A DNA stretch of 64,000 nt from JBAIYU01 sp036763085 (GTDB taxonomy: Bacteria; Bacillota; Negativicutes; DSM-1736; Dendrosporobacteraceae): positions 116,700-180,699 of the forward strand of contig NZ_JBAIYU010000031.1 of assembly GCF_036763085.1 (NCBI RefSeq), given 5' to 3'. This document shows positions 28,901 to 36,380 of the stretch, in pieces. Within the stretch, counting starts at the first letter, position 1. Each line of letters begins with the position of its first letter. Both the position numbers and the translations under genes were made by a program. The notes under the pieces were generated by a model that did not search any database, was not told the DNA's origin, and worked only from the letters and a program-made list of their open reading frames with translations.

Positions 28901-29122
28901 ATGGCTCAGGTGCGGAACAACCCTCGCGACCAGGCCATGAAAGCAAACTTACCAAAAGCCACGATCCAGGCTATCAGCAGTGCTTTTGCGACTCATCGTG
29001 ATATCGCCACACGATTATTAAGTGACGAGGCAAGCCGCACATTGTTTCTAAATGTTGTCTATGAAATGCTTAAGCAAGATCAAAGTGCTGAACTTATAAA
29101 GGCCGCACGTGAAAATGAATAA
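25928..29122 (+). CDS. hsdR: Type I restriction-modification endonuclease/translocase subunit
   Basis: A 1064-aa motor and nuclease. The N-terminal PD-(D/E)xK nuclease has DEIDLVLFINGIPVATVELKTD (Asp and Glu-x-Lys). SF2 helicase motifs follow: Walker A HSAGSGKTNTI (about 315), IIDEAHSS (about 430), FTATPK and QTGFDQPKL. The C-terminal helical part includes the HsdM-contact region. The complete hsdMSR set with intact motifs should be functional. A terminator follows at 29149. Confidence 0.96.
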   Translation: MSQIHHECELERYIVNQLQAAGWLVGRSSGYDQASGLYSEDVIGWLQDSQAETWDKLERINGSCTVKAVLERLVKTLESKEGGTVNVLRRGFSIAGGGNLSMSQAKPEDERNETVIHRYAANRLRVVPQLRYSLDKADEIDLVLFINGIPVATVELKTDFTQSVEAAMHQYRQDRQPKNEKTGREEPLLTFKRGAVVHFAMSDSDIRMTTKLAGDSTFFLPFNRGNDGAKGNPPGENGEYPVSYFWQRVLQRDHWLRVFHRFVLLEKKEAQDISGKSYFKENLIFPRFHQWECVAKVIDAVRQEGTGQPYLIQHSAGSGKTNTISWTAHELIRVRQPDGEPYFHSVIVVTDRTVLDKQLQDAIAQIEHQTGVVRAIDREASNSPKSQQLAKAMLEGTPIIICTLQTFPHAQKLILHEKSLRDRRFAVIIDEAHSSTGGSTADDLRYVLTGQSEEEWEKLSKDERLSVWQSSRQRPGNASYFAFTATPKHSTISLFGRPRNPAQLVSKDNPPAPFHLYSMQQAIEEGFILDVLKNYTSYKVAFRIGEQFNKSADKRVDEKSGKRALAKWLSLHPTNVAQKVELIIEHFRQNVAHLLGGQAKAMVVTSSRAAAVKYHLALERYCQQQGYKNIQAMVAFSGDVPNKEVQDESFPEDYQFNESNSNPGLNGRDMRKMFDHPEYRVMIVANKFQTGFDQPKLVAMYLDKKISGVEAVQTLSRLNRTYPGKDKTYVIDFANDPEEILSAFRTFYRDAKVADIQDPNVVYDLKARLDASLMYDAVEVVAFGDAIVDKNVTHQKLFSLTQPATDRYNVKMKALNDAIDQWERVWEKANEKSDKTGKENAELHRSELCTERDELLIFSEGLSKFVRTYEYVAQLVDFGDPNLEAFANYARLLRKRLRGIGPEQVDLADLKLSHYRINQGGELSGVNGTKETPELYGITDNGQREARDRQKKYLSELIARLNAAFGKDISDKDQVAFAVHVSEKLREDLLVMAQVRNNPRDQAMKANLPKATIQAISSAFATHRDIATRLLSDEASRTLFLNVVYEMLKQDQSAELIKAARENE

Positions 29123-29148
29123 TTCAGCAGTAGGTTAGACAAATAATT

Positions 29149-29183
29149 AAAGGATCTAGGGAGGTTTCCCCTAGATCCTTTGT
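29149..29183 (+). terminator. Terminator after hsdR
   Basis: A perfect 13-bp stem (29149-29161 with 29169-29181) ending in TTTGT. It isolates hsd from the TIR/caspase pair. Confidence 0.82.
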
Positions 29184-29335
29184 CTACTGTACGTTATTAG
29201 TATTGTCACAAGCTATTGTAGAAATTTTGTGAAAAGTGTAGAAATGTAAGCGATACCTGAAGGATTACTAAAGCCGATAGCCAAGTATAAAAGTAATAAG
29301 ATAACGGGCTTATTGAAGCAAAAGGAGTGATTGGC
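29182..29335. promoter_or_regulatory. Leader of the TIR/caspase pair
   Basis: An AT-rich 150-bp region with a short direct repeat, TGTAGAAAT, at about 29216 and 29239. It must contain the promoter of the defence pair; no consensus -35/-10 stands out. AAAGGAG (29321-29327) is the ribosome site. Confidence 0.4.
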
Positions 29336-29746
29336 ATGGCGGATCCACGGGCGTTTATAAGTTTTGATTTTGATCACAACGAAGAAGAAAAGACATTGTT
29401 TGTTGGTCAGACAAAAAACTCACGTACTCCATTCAACATTGAGGATTGGTCTTCAAAATTATCCTTACCACAATCTAAGTGGGAGGAGATTATCGAGGCG
29501 AAAATTAAAAAATGTAACATGCTTATAGTTCTTGTAGGTAAATATATGGCTTCAGCTAGTGGCGTGAAAAAAGAAATTAGTTTTGCAAAGAGTAATAATG
29601 TCCCGGTTTTCGGTGTCTATGTTGGGGGTGCGGACAAAACTAGTACATTACCTGAAGGACTACAGCGCAACCGCACTATTGATTGGAAATGGGATGCCAT
29701 TGCAGCAGCAATAGACCAAGTTATGACGGAAGGGAAGAATAAATAG
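29336..29746 (+). CDS. TIR-like (DUF1863/ThsB-type) protein of a Thoeris-like system
   Basis: A 136-aa single-domain protein of the MTH538/DUF1863 TIR-like group, the fold of Thoeris ThsB. Visible motifs are RAFISFDFDHNEEE (strand A and loop), LFVGQTKNSRTPFNIEDWS, LIVLVGKYMASASGVKKEI with Glu80 as the likely catalytic glutamate, and VPVFGVYVGG. In Thoeris such proteins sense phage and convert NAD+ into a cyclic ADP-ribose-type signal. ATG 29336 is chosen because AAAGGAG is 8 nt upstream; GTG 29327 overlaps it. The caspase gene follows after 2 nt. No other NAD-linked effector is nearby. Confidence 0.85.
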   Translation: MADPRAFISFDFDHNEEEKTLFVGQTKNSRTPFNIEDWSSKLSLPQSKWEEIIEAKIKKCNMLIVLVGKYMASASGVKKEISFAKSNNVPVFGVYVGGADKTSTLPEGLQRNRTIDWKWDAIAAAIDQVMTEGKNK

Positions 29747-29748
29747 TT

Positions 29749-30714
29749 ATGAAGAGGGCACTAGTTGTCGGTATAAATAATTATCCCTCTTGCCCACTTC
29801 GTGGTTGCATTAATGATGCAAAAGAATTTTCCGAAACTATTGGATCTAATGATGATGGTTCGCCAAATTTTGACGTAAAATATGCAGAAGACGTTCCTAA
29901 TAAAGCGACCCTAAAAGGCTTAATTGTTGATTTGTTCAGTGGAGCTTGCGATACGTCACTGTTTTATTTTTCGGGACATGGTTTTATAAACGAACTTGGG
30001 GGATACATTGTAACGCCTGATTACGGTAAATATGACGAGGGTGTTTCTATGGACGAGATCCTCACACTTGCAAATAATTCTAAGGCACAGGATAAAATTA
30101 TTATCTTGGACTGCTGTCATTCGGGAGCGTTTGGCTCTCCTAAAATTACAGGACATAATGCCCATATATCAGAAGGTGTTTCTATACTTACGGCAAGTAG
30201 AGAAGACGAGCCGTCTTTAGAGATCGCAGGTCACGGTGTTTTTACTAGTTTGCTACTAGACGCTCTACGTGGTGGCGCTGCAGACATTAGGGGTCATATC
30301 ACACCAGGTAGTATTTACTCGTACATTGATCAGGCATTAGGCGCGTGGGATCAACGGCCGGTTTTTAAAACTAACATAACAAGGTTTACTTCAATCAGAA
30401 AGGCAAGGCCTTCCGTCCCGTTAGAAACACTAAGAAAAATTGTAGAGTATTTCCCCAATCCGAAGCAAGAATTTCCTTTAGATCCTTCTTACGAGGATAC
30501 TAATACGGAAGAGGTAAAGCACGAAATAGTTGAGCCTTATGCTAAAGAAGAGAACGTTAGGGTATTTAAAAATTTACAAAAGCTTCAGAGTATTGGCTTA
30601 GTTGTCCCTGTTAATGCAGACTATATGTATTTTGCCGCAATGAACTCAAAGTCTTGCAGACTTACGGCTTTAGGCTATCACTATTGGCGGCTTGTCCACG
30701 ACAAGAGAATTTGA
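29749..30714 (+). CDS. Caspase-like (C14) protease, putative Thoeris effector
   Basis: A 321-aa protein. The caspase-fold peptidase (about 1-215) begins KRALVVGINNYP and has LRGCINDAKEF, the catalytic histidine in LFYFSGHGF (His77), and the catalytic cysteine in IILDCCHSGAFG (Cys123). The C-terminal ~90 residues end in a winged-helix-like segment, LQKLQSIGLVVPV then SCRLTALGYHYWRLV. It has no membrane segment. Pairing with a TIR gene 2 nt upstream matches type IV Thoeris, in which a TIR-made N7-cADPR signal activates a caspase-like protease that degrades cell proteins. That mechanism is inferred here by architecture. Confidence 0.87.
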   Translation: MKRALVVGINNYPSCPLRGCINDAKEFSETIGSNDDGSPNFDVKYAEDVPNKATLKGLIVDLFSGACDTSLFYFSGHGFINELGGYIVTPDYGKYDEGVSMDEILTLANNSKAQDKIIILDCCHSGAFGSPKITGHNAHISEGVSILTASREDEPSLEIAGHGVFTSLLLDALRGGAADIRGHITPGSIYSYIDQALGAWDQRPVFKTNITRFTSIRKARPSVPLETLRKIVEYFPNPKQEFPLDPSYEDTNTEEVKHEIVEPYAKEENVRVFKNLQKLQSIGLVVPVNADYMYFAAMNSKSCRLTALGYHYWRLVHDKRI

Positions 30715-30874
30715 CCCGTGTTAACTAGTAGGTAATGAATTTGACCACCGGTTGACCACGCTCTCAAAGAAAAGTTGTACAATCTAATGCAAGATATTAC
30801 AGCATACATCGGTGGAAACTCAGTTTTTCCGCAGGATTGTGAATGCTTATGAACGATATTACAGCTTGCGATCT
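30715..30874. other. Right end of the element with short repeats
   Basis: Two TTGACCAC copies 11 bp apart (30741, 30752) and a direct repeat GATATTACAGC (30793-30803, 30855-30865) precede the right att core. No gene is present. These are candidates for integrase and excisionase binding. Confidence 0.5.
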
Positions 30875-30895
30875 CATGGGCGGCATGATGTAATA
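30875..30895 (+). repeat. attR core (duplicate of the groEL 3' end)
   Basis: Identical over 21 bp to 17222-17242, including the groEL stop codon. Sequence upstream differs from groEL, so it is a remnant of attachment, not a gene. Confidence 0.85.
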
Positions 30896-30980
30896 TTTGC
30901 CGTAACCCGTTTAAAAATGGGTTCGTCAAATGATAAGCATAATTTGCTAACGTTTTGTTACTGAACATGCATAAAAAATT

Positions 30981-31024
30981 AGAGGTTGTCTATAAGTATA
31001 AAACTTATGGGCAGCCTCTTTTTT
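30981..31024 (+). terminator. Displaced terminator, probably the original one of groESL
   Basis: A 17-nt stem (30981-30997 with 31003-31019, G-T pairs included) followed by six T. It lies 86 bp after attR. With the element removed it would stand about 107 bp after the groEL stop. Confidence 0.75.
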
Positions 31025-31153
31025 GATATAAATTGTTCCATTAGATTATATACTGTTGTCATAATTATGTCATATTTCCAAATTATAATTTAAATAGTAA
31101 ATAAAGGAGGAATTAAATCTATAATATAAATTCCATTGGAGTGTGATTAAAAT

Positions 31154-31303
31154 ATGAAAATAACTCCTATTATGTGTATCTATAAAAGCGAGTTGTTCGA
31201 TTATAAATATAAAGACAAAAAAACTGAATCCAATAATAAATCAACATATAAAAATCAGTCAACATTTAAAGCGATGCTAAATGATGAAATGTTGCGAGCA
31301 TAA
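31154..31303 (+). CDS. Small hypothetical protein (49 aa)
   Basis: Reads MKITPIMCIYKSELFDYKY, then a lysine/asparagine-rich middle, and ends STFKAMLNDEMLRA. TTGGAG lies about 12 nt upstream and a stronger AAAGGAGGAA lies at 31103-31112. A bidirectional terminator follows. The short PIxC...FxxML pattern resembles small orphan proteins of spore-formers, but I cannot name a family. Coding status is moderately likely. Confidence 0.45.
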   Translation: MKITPIMCIYKSELFDYKYKDKKTESNNKSTYKNQSTFKAMLNDEMLRA

Positions 31304-31349
31304 ACGTCCAAAGAACAGATGCGCTTTATTATTTTTATTTAAGATAAAA

Positions 31350-31386
31350 AAAGCTGCTTAAAATTAGTATCTTAAGCAGCTTTTTT
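31350..31386. terminator. Bidirectional terminator between two tiny convergent genes
   Basis: A perfect 11-bp stem (31351-31361 with 31372-31382), with an A run before and a T run after, so it works on both strands. Confidence 0.85.
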
Positions 31387-31392
31387 AATACG

Positions 31393-31515
31393 CTAGTCTT
31401 TATTGTCATTTTTATTACGTGAATATAATAACTCCGATTTAAAATAAAAATATATACAAGAAATAACAGTAATAGATGCTGCAAGCAAGGCAACACAGCA
31501 TGAATGATCGTGCAT
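31393..31515 (-). CDS. Tiny single-span membrane protein (40 aa)
   Basis: Behind GGAGGGTGAATT the frame starts MHDHSCCVALLAASITVISC, runs through a hydrophobic span of about 20 residues (CVALLAASITVISCIYFYF), and ends in a charged tail, KSELLYSRNKNDNKD. A perfect ribosome site, a plausible membrane segment and the terminator directly downstream support it, although it is very short. Function unknown. Small His/Cys-headed membrane peptides can act as regulators or in sporulation, but nothing here shows which. Confidence 0.6.
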   Translation of the reverse strand: MHDHSCCVALLAASITVISCIYFYFKSELLYSRNKNDNKD

Positions 31516-31864
31516 AATTCACCCTCCTACTATTCATAACAACTTTACCTAATAATAGTATATTCGGGTAATTATTAGTGTGCCATAAAAAAAGCCTCCA
31601 CATGCGATTGCGGAGGGCGGGATAAGGAGGAAATATTTAAAACTACCGTTTATATTATTTCCTAAGTCTAACAGCTTATTACGGTTAAAAATTGGTAATA
31701 AAAATGCCCCAAATGGGGCAGAGGTAAAATGTCTGTAAATATTATATGTAAATTAATAATACTTATCCACGGTGAGTGAAAAATGTTTAATCCATTAATG
31801 TAAAATCGTGTCAGTTTATGTTATAATACATAACGTATTTTGTTTACAAGAAAGGAATTATGAT
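31516..31864. other. Intergenic region with two hairpins
   Basis: A hairpin with CCTCC/GGAGG arms (about 31592-31615), followed by seven T on the minus strand, and a GCCCC/GGGGC hairpin near 31705. TATAAT (31822-31827) is a likely -10 element for the next gene, without a clear -35. Confidence 0.45.
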
Positions 31865-32536
31865 ATGAAAAAAACTGCAATTTTATTTTCTTTTGTTTCC
31901 ATGCTGCTAACTTCTACTGTATCAGCTGGAGTAGTGATGGCTCCTAGCGATCCGAGTTCGCCAAATGATTATCACGCTAAAATTGGTGGTACAGGTGTAA
32001 TTAATACTCCTCATGCTATAGCTTTAGACAAAGGCGGGTTCTCTATAAGCTATCACGATTTAACAGGTAGCCAAACTCTTACTCAGGCTAATATTGGAAT
32101 CGGTGGTAATCTGGAGATAGGTGTTACTAGCTTTAATTTAAATAAAGATGATGAAGCTACATACGGAAATTTGAAGTATCAATTTCTAAAAGAGACTATT
32201 GCGACACCTGCTTTAGCAATAGGCGTGGTGGATATTTCCGATAAATACGGACGTAATGCTTATATTGTCGGCTCTAAAAATCTACCTGTAATTGACACTA
32301 AAGTTTCAATTGGTATGTATCAAAAGGGTGATAACAAAGCTTTTGCAAGTGTTGAAAAGACTTTTACACCACTGTTAGGCAGCAAAAATCTCTTTCCATC
32401 AACTACGCTTAAAGTTGAATACGATGGCGAGGATACTAATTTTGGAGCAAGCATTGCTACAGTTCCAGGTCTAAAAATTGATATTGGCAGCCGGAATGGT
32501 CATGGTTATGCTGGTGCCACATATGTTTTTAACTAA
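31865..32536 (+). CDS. Exported protein, possibly an outer-membrane beta-barrel (YjbH-like)
   Basis: A 223-aa protein with a clear signal peptide (MKKTAILFSFVSMLLTS, cleavage after VSA). The mature part is rich in Gly and alternating hydrophobic strands, for example GNLEIGVTSFNLN, ALAIGVVDIS, VSIGMYQKG, and ends GHGYAGATYVFN, as in barrel proteins. The opening VMAPSDPSSPNDYHAKIGGTGVINTPHA looks like the start of YjbH-type barrels. This would fit a Negativicute with an outer membrane, but the family call is tentative. ATG 31865 follows AAAGGAA; the frame from 31808 is longer but unsupported. Confidence 0.65.
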   Translation: MKKTAILFSFVSMLLTSTVSAGVVMAPSDPSSPNDYHAKIGGTGVINTPHAIALDKGGFSISYHDLTGSQTLTQANIGIGGNLEIGVTSFNLNKDDEATYGNLKYQFLKETIATPALAIGVVDISDKYGRNAYIVGSKNLPVIDTKVSIGMYQKGDNKAFASVEKTFTPLLGSKNLFPSTTLKVEYDGEDTNFGASIATVPGLKIDIGSRNGHGYAGATYVFN

Positions 32537-32579
32537 TCTAAATAAGTAAATACTGATCATCTTTGATAAAATTATGAAT

Positions 32580-32610
32580 AACCCCTTCTATTTGAAGGGG
32601 TTTATGCTTT
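32580..32610 (+). terminator. Terminator after the barrel-like gene
   Basis: AACCCCTTC pairs with GAAGGGGTT over a 5-nt loop, followed by a T-rich tail. Confidence 0.8.
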
Positions 32611-32685
32611 ATAAGGCGAAGTAATGGATATAATTATAAATAATATTTTTTTAATTTATTTCGTTATAATAGGGGGCTATATAAA

Positions 32686-33366
32686 GTGTTTGGGATGAAA
32701 AAAGATAAGCCTGTAGTAGTTGAAAAAAGCGATAAAATAGAACCTAAGTTAAAGGGGCGGCTGCCGGCTTCTAAACTAGATAGGCAGCTACTAAATAAAC
32801 TATGGGATATATTCAACGCTGATGGAGAGTTTTTATGGACTTCGGAAGTAGGTACCGGCGGTGATATATTAGGCAAACAAGAAGAAAGACCTAAACAAGC
32901 AGTAAATTCATGGGATGAATTAATTGAATTAATGCAGACATTGCCTCGCATTGACAGTCTGACCATTACAGCAGAAGTACCTGACAAAGGTGTAATCGCT
33001 TTAGCTTTTCGGAATTTTGCGCCAGCAAGCGGTAAATTGGTAGTTTACAGCGAAGATGAGAAGTGGGCGGAAGATAAGTATTTTGATATCATAGAATTAT
33101 TTGAAGCCCATAAAGATACCTTTCCCAATATGATTCATACTAGAATTGGATTTGGTGTTGTACAATCAGTAATCCCATTAGCATTATCTTGTGTCGTGGC
33201 TGTATTTTTGGCTGCATTTTTAATTCCAATAGAAATTAGAAGGACACAATATTTATGGTGGATTACCGTTGCAACATCAATAGTTACTCTGAGATTAGCC
33301 TATACTATTTCAGACAAACTAATTATTTACGCTATAAAAAAATATCCATATATTCGTTTTTCATAA
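32686..33366 (+). CDS. Membrane protein of unknown function
   Basis: A 226-aa protein. A charged soluble N-terminal domain of about 155 residues contains SWDELIELMQTLPRIDSLTITAEVP. Two or three hydrophobic segments follow: SVIPLALSCVVAVFLAAFLI, YLWWITVATSIVTLRLAYTI and a weaker one. It ends in a basic tail. The start GTG 32686 lies behind AGGGGG; ATG 32695 is possible. No family recognised. It lies just before a polysaccharide deacetylase, with a 55-bp gap. Confidence 0.75.
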   Translation: MFGMKKDKPVVVEKSDKIEPKLKGRLPASKLDRQLLNKLWDIFNADGEFLWTSEVGTGGDILGKQEERPKQAVNSWDELIELMQTLPRIDSLTITAEVPDKGVIALAFRNFAPASGKLVVYSEDEKWAEDKYFDIIELFEAHKDTFPNMIHTRIGFGVVQSVIPLALSCVVAVFLAAFLIPIEIRRTQYLWWITVATSIVTLRLAYTISDKLIIYAIKKYPYIRFS

Positions 33367-33421
33367 ATTCGTCTCCTTTCGCATAGATACTATTGTAGTT
33401 GTGCGGAAGGGGGATGAAGGT

Positions 33422-34162
33422 GTGATTATAAATCTGCGCAGGTTATTGCAGCATCGTCACTTGTTTTATAGTATTATTGGCTTATTAGCCATAGGTACGA
33501 CATATATCCAAGTTGCCGATGTTATTTCCGGCGGTCCTATTGCCATTGCTGGAGTAAGAACAGAGCAAAAGGTGGTTGCTTTAACATTTGATCATTCCTG
33601 GGGGAATAAATTTACACCATCGATACTAGATACATTACAGAAAAATGATTTAAAGGTTACCTTTTTTATCATGGGGCCATGGGCGACAAAATATCCTGAA
33701 GTAGCCCAGAGAATGGTAAAGGACGGACATGAGATTGCAAGCCATGGCTATCGCCATGAAAACTACGGTGATATGACGCCTGAGTGGGTTAAGAGTGATA
33801 TCGAAAAAGCCCATGCTCAGATTAAAGAAGTTACTGGTGTTGAACCTTCGCTTCTGCGTCCGCCAAATGGTCACTACAGCCAGCAATCACTTAAAGCGAC
33901 TGATGAAATGGGTTATAAGACAATAATTTGGAATGTCGATTCGCTTGATTGGAAAAACCCCGGAAGAGATGTTATTGTTGAAAGAGTAACAAAACGGCTT
34001 AAGCCTGGAGCGATAATATTACTCCATGCATCCGATACACCGGTTCAGACGGCTGAAGCTTTGCCGATCTTGGTTGAAAAGATTAAAGCGGAGGGTTACC
34101 AAATTGTAACTGTTGGTGAATTGCTCACCAAGTATGGTGACAAAGGTGTTCAGCGCCATTAG
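33422..34162 (+). CDS. Polysaccharide deacetylase (PdaB-like)
   Basis: A NodB-domain enzyme anchored by one N-terminal membrane segment (HLFYSIIGLLAIGTTYIQV). The catalytic motifs are VALTFDHSWG (the PdaB-type replacement of TFDDG), ASHGYRHENY (metal His), LLRPPNGHYS and IILLHAS. Related proteins in spore-formers act on spore-cortex or cell-wall glycan. GTG 33422 is chosen because GGGGGATGAAGG lies upstream, giving 246 aa; the frame opens at 33401. A terminator follows. Confidence 0.88.
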   Translation: MIINLRRLLQHRHLFYSIIGLLAIGTTYIQVADVISGGPIAIAGVRTEQKVVALTFDHSWGNKFTPSILDTLQKNDLKVTFFIMGPWATKYPEVAQRMVKDGHEIASHGYRHENYGDMTPEWVKSDIEKAHAQIKEVTGVEPSLLRPPNGHYSQQSLKATDEMGYKTIIWNVDSLDWKNPGRDVIVERVTKRLKPGAIILLHASDTPVQTAEALPILVEKIKAEGYQIVTVGELLTKYGDKGVQRH

Positions 34163-34168
34163 GATTTT

Positions 34169-34206
34169 AGAGAGATTGCTTCTAGATGCGAAGCGATCTC
34201 TTTTTT
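34169..34206 (+). terminator. Terminator after the deacetylase gene
   Basis: A stem of about 11 bp, GAGAT(T)GCTTC with GAAGC(G)ATCTC, followed by six T. A second hairpin (GCTTACACCAA/TTGGTGTAAGC at 34259-34284) with a T-rich tail follows. Confidence 0.85.
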
Positions 34207-34445
34207 GCTCTAGCCATAAAGAACATCCTTTTTATAAGTGAGGAGTACACAGGTTTCCGCTTACACCAAAAGCTTGGTGTAAGCCTTCTTTTCTTTAGTA
34301 TATAACTTGTTTATTTTGGCAGGAAAATAAATAACAACTACCGAAATAATTAAAGTTTTAAATAAGTGACAAAATACTACTTAATAACCTAATATTTATT
34401 ACTTTATTTTTGAGTGGTATGCTGATCTAAGGGTGGTGAAAAGTC

Positions 34446-35537
34446 ATGTCAATTTTAGAAGCCGCTTCAACTAAAATTAATAACGGCGAACGGATTAGTT
34501 TTGAAGAGGCCTTAGCTTTATATCATAGTAATAACTTACTGGATTTGGCTAAGCTAGCTAGAACAATTAAGGAAAGAAAATCGGGCCGTAATGTTTTCTT
34601 TAATGTTAACAGGCATATAAATTTAACCAATATCTGTTCTGCCGGATGTCCTTTGTGTGCTTTTGGCTGCAAATCAGAAAATAAACAGGCATTTACATTG
34701 GAGCTAGAGGACGTTGAAAAACTTATCGCTGAGACTAAGGAACAGTCGCCAGATTTAACTGAAGTACATATGGTAAGTGCCTTACATCCGGATAAACCTT
34801 TTTCGTATTATGTTGATATAGTTAAGATTGTAAAACAAAACATGCCGGATGTACATTTAAAGGCATTTACTCCGGTAGAAATAGCTTATTTCGCCAAGAT
34901 TGCTAACCTAAGTGTTGAACAAGTTCTTGAGCAGCTAAAGACAGCTGGACTGGACTCGTTGCCTGGGGGCGGAGCGGAGATTTTAGATGATGAAGTGCGA
35001 AAAATTATTTGCCCCAATAAAGCGACAAGTGCTGAGTGGATTGAGGTAATAACAACAGCCCATAAACTAGGTATACCTACAAATGCTACCATGCTGTATG
35101 GGCATATAGAGACAATTGAACAGAGATTAAGGCATTTATTTACCCTGAGGGATATTCAGGATCAGACTGGCGGTTTTCAAGCGTTTGTTGCCTTTCCTTT
35201 CCATCCTGATAACACCGGTTTTGACCAGCTGAAGCGGGTAACTTCGTGGGAAGATCTTAAAATGATCGCATTGGCTAGGATTATATTAGACAATATTGAT
35301 CATGTAAAAGCATTTTGGATGATGCTGACATTACCAATTGCTCAGCTAGCGTTAGCCTTTGGGGTTGACGATTTAGATGGGACAGTCGTAGAGGAAAAGA
35401 TAATTCATGCTGCTGGCGCTAAAACAAACAAAGGCATAACAAAGGCTGAAATCATAAATCTTGTGCAAGAAACAGGTTATATTCCAGTTGAGCGGGATAC
35501 TTTTTACCAGCCTCTGGCAATAATGAGCGGAGTGTAG
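34446..35537 (+). CDS. mqnE: Aminofutalosine synthase
   Basis: Radical-SAM enzyme joining the MqnA product to SAM to make 6-amino-6-deoxyfutalosine on the futalosine route to menaquinone. The cluster motif is NICSAGCPLCAFGC. Family-specific stretches are VHMVSALHPDKPFSYY, GLDSLPGGGAEIL, NATMLYGHIET and FVAFPFHPDNTGF. Length 363 aa. It is the first gene of mqnE-mqnA-mqnC-phosphorylase; the ribosome site is GGGTGGTG. The next gene starts 3 nt after its stop. Confidence 0.95.
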   Translation: MSILEAASTKINNGERISFEEALALYHSNNLLDLAKLARTIKERKSGRNVFFNVNRHINLTNICSAGCPLCAFGCKSENKQAFTLELEDVEKLIAETKEQSPDLTEVHMVSALHPDKPFSYYVDIVKIVKQNMPDVHLKAFTPVEIAYFAKIANLSVEQVLEQLKTAGLDSLPGGGAEILDDEVRKIICPNKATSAEWIEVITTAHKLGIPTNATMLYGHIETIEQRLRHLFTLRDIQDQTGGFQAFVAFPFHPDNTGFDQLKRVTSWEDLKMIALARIILDNIDHVKAFWMMLTLPIAQLALAFGVDDLDGTVVEEKIIHAAGAKTNKGITKAEIINLVQETGYIPVERDTFYQPLAIMSGV

Positions 35538-35540
35538 AAC

Positions 35541-36380
35541 ATGGAAAAGCCGAGTTTAGGACATATTAATTTTATTAATTGCTTACCCTTATCATATGGT
35601 TTAAAGTTTGGTGGTTATGCTGAGGATGTAGAGGTATATCCCGACGTGCCAGCCAAGCTAAATGCTAAAATTGTCGGAGGACAGCTAGACGTAAGTCCGG
35701 TGTCTTCGATTGTTTATGCCAGAAATAGTGATAAATTTGTACTTATGCCGAATGTATCGATTAGTGCTGACGGAGCATTACAGAGCATTTTATTAGTTTC
35801 TAAGAAACCGATAGAATGTCTTGATAAAACCAGAATAGCTTTGACTGCTAAATCGGAGACATCACATTGTTTGCTTAAAATAGTACTACATAACGCCTAC
35901 AAAGCTTCTCCGGATTACTACGTAACAGATCAATCGCTGGATGACGGTGTATTAAATAACGCAGATGCAATATTATTTATTGGGGATGATGCTCTGTACA
36001 ATTATCATAACCGTCGTGATGGGTTATATTATTATGATGTTGGTGATGAGTGGAAAAAACTAACTGGTCTGCCAATGGTTTATGCAGTTTGGGTTATAAA
36101 AAAACAGTTTGCAGTAGATAACCCTATGCAGTTGCAAAAAGTCTACGAGAGTGTTATTGGCGGCTTTGAGTTCGGTCTTGAAAATCTGGATAAGGCTATA
36201 AATTGTTTTTTAGATAAAATTCCCTTCAGCTATGATCAGGTAAATAAATACTTACAACTGCTTAATTGGAAATTTACTAACGAGCATGAAAAAGCACTGC
36301 TGACTTTCTATCAAAAAGCTTATGAAATCGGGTTAATCAAAAAAGTTCCAGAAATTAAATTTGCGGAGGTGGCTAAATGA
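35541..36380 (+). CDS. mqnA: Chorismate dehydratase
   Basis: Periplasmic-binding-protein fold enzyme that turns chorismate into 3-enolpyruvylbenzoate. It begins LGHINFINCLPLSYGL and contains LDVSPVSSIVYARN and DALLF-like IGDDAL, as in the family. Length 279 aa, no signal peptide. It ends with a 4-nt overlap (ATGA) into mqnC. Confidence 0.93.
   Translation: MEKPSLGHINFINCLPLSYGLKFGGYAEDVEVYPDVPAKLNAKIVGGQLDVSPVSSIVYARNSDKFVLMPNVSISADGALQSILLVSKKPIECLDKTRIALTAKSETSHCLLKIVLHNAYKASPDYYVTDQSLDDGVLNNADAILFIGDDALYNYHNRRDGLYYYDVGDEWKKLTGLPMVYAVWVIKKQFAVDNPMQLQKVYESVIGGFEFGLENLDKAINCFLDKIPFSYDQVNKYLQLLNWKFTNEHEKALLTFYQKAYEIGLIKKVPEIKFAEVAK

Larger units (their letters stand above)
17243..30895. mobile_element. 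Integrative element inserted at the 3' end of groEL (13.65 kb)
   Basis: The element is bounded by identical 21-bp att cores, with the integrase beside the left one. Gene order is int and xis (minus), HTH regulator, a small unknown gene, HUH rep, RHH regulator (minus), hsdM-hsdS-hsdR, and the TIR and caspase genes. The hsd genes are clearly richer in G+C than the chromosome, so the cargo is mosaic. No relaxosome plus type IV secretion set and no capsid genes are present. This suggests a mobilizable or satellite element carrying defence genes. The likely chromosomal groESL terminator lies just beyond the right junction. Confidence 0.87.

Noticed and set aside
30875..30895. Possible groEL gene fragment
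   Set aside because: Only the att core matches; upstream sequence is unrelated to groEL.
32576..32610. Considered as a riboswitch
   Set aside because: Simple terminator hairpin without conserved core.
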